Source: Polyodon spathula
Taxonomy: Eukaryota; Chordata; Actinopteri; Acipenseriformes; Polyodontidae
Direction of reading: 5' to 3'
Length of the DNA stretch: 64,000 nt
Assembly: GCF_017654505.1 (NCBI RefSeq)
Contig: NC_054549.1
Span: forward strand, 26,534,147 to 26,598,146
Below, piece after piece: positions 61,290 through 64,000 of this stretch. The position numbers and the translations under genes were made by a program. Position 1 is the first letter of the stretch. Each line of letters opens with the position of its first letter. A model generated the notes under the pieces. The model made no database searches and was not told the origin of the DNA. It saw nothing but the letters and a program-made list of their open reading frames with translations.

Positions 61290-61625
61290 TTTCTTATCGT
61301 ACCATTTGAGGGAACTGAATCTATTTAGCCTAGAATAAAGAAGGGTTAGAGGAGACGTGATTGAGGTTTTATAAGTCTTTAAAGGAGTTGGCAAAGGTAA
61401 CCCTAGCTTTTAAACACAGCATAGAGATCAGGACCAGAGGACACAGTTGGACACTGAGTGGAGGCAGACTTAGGATACAGGGTAGGCGGTACTTCTATAT
61501 GAGGGTACAACACACATTACCAAGCCTTGTTGTTTATGCTGAATTATTTGGATACTTTTAAGAATTGACTAGACAAGGCCCAAATGGCATCCTCTCTTTT
61601 GTAAACTTTCTTATGTTCTGATGAG
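61290..61625 (+). repeat. dispersed repeat, longer copy of the TGGCCTCCTC family
   Basis: Begins GAACTGAATCTATTTAGCCT, passes through AGGACCAGAGGACACAG and ends with CTTTCTTATGTTCTGATG. It is homologous over its 3' half to 42700-42930. It lies just upstream of lamb4 exon 1. Confidence 0.55.
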
Positions 61626-61999
61626 AAAGGAGAAGGCACATAGGGGCAAGTCTATGCAGGTCGTTGCTCCAAAGTCAATCTGTCAATGTTATAAACCTAG
61701 TAACAAGTAGCTCAGAAGGTGTATTTAAGGACTTTTATAGTTTGTTTTGTAAGGTTAACTGCTTTCTTTTCTTCGTCAAGACCTTGATGAACTGTGTTGC
61801 CAACAAATTAACACGGTGATCAGATTGACATGCCCAGGCATGGAATCTAAATGTTGGGTTTTATCAAGGATGGTTATATACTATTGGGCAGAAAACTTAC
61901 AAGTCTGGAAAGCATCCTGCTGCAGGCATTGGAAATTAAAATTCTAAATGTAGAAAAAATGAATAAGCAAAATAATCAATTTGAGACAGTTTTGAATTG

Positions 62000-62290
62000 C
62001 TCTGATTCAATAGCCTTGGAAAGACGGGTCTAGTGTTTGTGAAAGGTACGTGACTGAGAGCTGCAGAGACAATTTAATCTACAGCTACAGGCAACAGCTC
62101 ATAGGCTTGAATTAATTTGGGTTCCTTGGTTGGTGAATGGCTTAACTGCATAGCTTCCCTGAAGATTTTGTCAAATACTTGCACAGTGCTAGGTTTCTTT
62201 TATGTTGTCTTTCTTAAAATCAAGATAAGTGTGAATAAAGCATTAGAGTGCTGGGAGCTGCACCACAGTGTTTTGCATTAAGATGAATCT
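62000..62290 (+). repeat. direct repeat copy A
   Basis: A block of about 280 bp shares order and wording with 63466-63760: TTCAATAG.CTTG.AAAG, GGTCTAGTG, GCTCATA, TTAATT, GCTAGGT, TTGTCTTTCTTAAAAT, AAGAT. Unclassified. Confidence 0.6.
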
Positions 62291-63465
62291 GAGAACATTT
62301 TAAATAACCAAAAAGCCCCTAACCGCAGTATTCATGTAAATAGACTCAACCTACTCCAGGGAAATGTTGCTTTATCGTGTTTAATTTGGAGGAGAACATC
62401 GCTGTATGTGCTACTATGGCCCTCATAGCAGTGTTTGACCCTGAACAAATCATAGACGAGAACAATTAGCAGACAGGATTGCTAGCAAAGCCAATACAAT
62501 GGATCAGGACCAAATAATGTAAAGTGTTCCTGTTAAAGTGCTACAGTATTTTATTTTATTTTAACATATAGTTTTTATATTTTTTTATTCACAAATGACA
62601 GGTAAATAAAGTAGAATTACTCAGTAACGTTCGCAACAAGACAGAGATTTTTTCTACTAAACATCACGGCATATCCAGTTCATGTTCTCTCCTGCAACAA
62701 TTGATTGAGCGGCATACTGTGAGATCAGAAAACCAGCATTGTTGCAGAAGGGAGTGTGATCTGGATACACTGAGATCCTGAGAACACATTTTGTGTTAGT
62801 TGCCAACATGTTTAAAATACAATGCTACGTTATGGACACAAAACAGGATCGAGCAAAGGTAATGTGATGCGTTTCTTGTAAACTTTGCAGGGTGTTCTGT
62901 AACCATAGCTCACTACCTACTGGTATAGTAGAATGGTGCTTCAGTGGATTAGCAGTGCATATGAAAATGTCAATGTCAATAGTCAGGAAAATTTTGCAAT
63001 TCCCCATGTCAGGTAATATTGCTGAATTATAAACGTCCGACACTAACTTTTTAAATTTAAACATAATGATATACTCCAACAGACAGATAAACGGTAAGCT
63101 AGCTGCACATTCCTCGTTTGTACCTCTTGTTTTTCAACATTCACTGTCTTGTCTGTTACTAGCAATATTTTCTCCAGTCAGTCACATTACTAGACTGTGA
63201 AGGCGCCAAAGTAAAAGAAAACATAATTTTAGTTATCCGAAAAAAAAAAAAACAGAAAACAAATCAAGTGGATGCCGCTGTTTTTATTTTATATGGGGAA
63301 GGTCATGCACAACCTGATTAGGCAGGGTTCAGGAATCTCCTCAGGGAAAGCTGGGTAACTCATATACTGTTATTTGTTTTCATGAAGAATGAGTGCTGTC
63401 CTTGGAATGCTGAAAGGTGTACTCAAAGTCCCTCCCTGGGTAAACATAACTTTACAGTAGCGAAA

Positions 63466-63760
63466 GACACACTGTGAATTACTTAGTTTCAATAGTCTTG
63501 AAAGGACTGGTCTAGTGCATGTGAAGTCCTCTTTTATCCATGGTTCTGGCCAACAGATGCTCATAAACTTTAATTAATTGGTGTTTCTTCGCTGTTGGAT
63601 AGCATAATTGCAGAATACACTCCCTGCTGAATACTTGTACAGCGCTAGGTCACTTCTTTTAGCTTGAAGATATTGTTCTTTTTTGTCTTTCTTAAAATGA
63701 AGATACATATTAATAAATCATTAGTGTGCTGGTAGACGAGTGCTAATGCTTTTGAAACAG
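63466..63760 (+). repeat. direct repeat copy B
   Basis: Partner of 62000-62290 in the same orientation, diverged by many substitutions and small indels. No coding content was recognised. Confidence 0.6.
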
Positions 63761-64000
63761 ACCCCACATATCCTGCAGATAAATACAGAAAAAATGACAC
63801 AAGGAGGTCTAAACAGCGGTGGTTGTATTTACCACAGTCATAAAAAAAATCAATAAAATAAGAACCGTTGTTTAATGCTGTTCGATGAATGGTTGGATGT
63901 TTCATTTTCATATCTGACCCTTTATTAATTATTTCAACAACAGTAGTATTTATATCTGTCACTGCTTGGATCAATTGCATTCCATTGGGAGCATCACATT

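Larger units (their letters stand above)
61022..64000. other. 5' flank of lamb4
   Basis: Should contain the lamb4 5' UTR and promoter, but no TATA box or CpG cluster stands out. The 150 nt above the ATG are moderately GC-rich (61070-61170). It holds a dispersed repeat at 61290-61625 and a direct-repeat pair (62000 and 63466). Confidence 0.5.

Overview
The window is vertebrate genomic DNA. GT-AG introns, phase-matched exons, a Tc1-type transposon relic, tRNA-derived SINEs and many long (AT)n, (CA)n and (ATT)n microsatellites all point to a ray-finned fish. The mix of a MIR-like SINE, Tc1 and dispersed repeats suggests a non-teleost lineage such as sturgeon or paddlefish. That last step is an impression from repeat types and is not proven here.

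The main content is one complete gene on the minus strand from about 61.0 kb (start) down to 12.9 kb (stop). It encodes a laminin beta chain, best matched by LAMB4. I assembled 34 coding exons by hand. All have GT-AG borders, every junction keeps phase, and the lengths sum to 5,523 nt (1,840 codons plus stop). In order the product has a signal peptide, the laminin N-terminal (LN) domain, a first group of EGF-like LE repeats, a laminin IV type B (LF) domain, a second group of LE repeats, and a long coiled-coil arm interrupted by the cysteine-rich beta knob. It ends in a Tyr-Ser-Thr-Cys-Ser tail. Such chains join an alpha and a gamma chain to form a secreted basement-membrane heterotrimer.

The most unusual structure is at 25.18-25.91 kb. 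The last bases of exon 21 and its 5' splice site have been amplified into about 20 tandem copies that run into intron 21. About 13 copies keep the donor-like junction, and the array stays open in the laminin reading frame. Other points of note are a 47-codon Arg/Lys-rich exon with a furin-type motif next to the LF domain, a signal-peptide exon with two in-frame splice choices, and an (AT)n tract about 30 nt from the exon 16 acceptor.

Downstream of lamb4, at 7.94-8.48 kb, two small minus-strand exons look like the 5' end of a second secreted-protein gene. By the known LAMB4-LAMB1 tandem arrangement it could be lamb1, but the sequence alone does not show this. The remaining parts of 1-12.4 kb and 61-64 kb hold only repeats, microsatellites and unassigned noncoding DNA.
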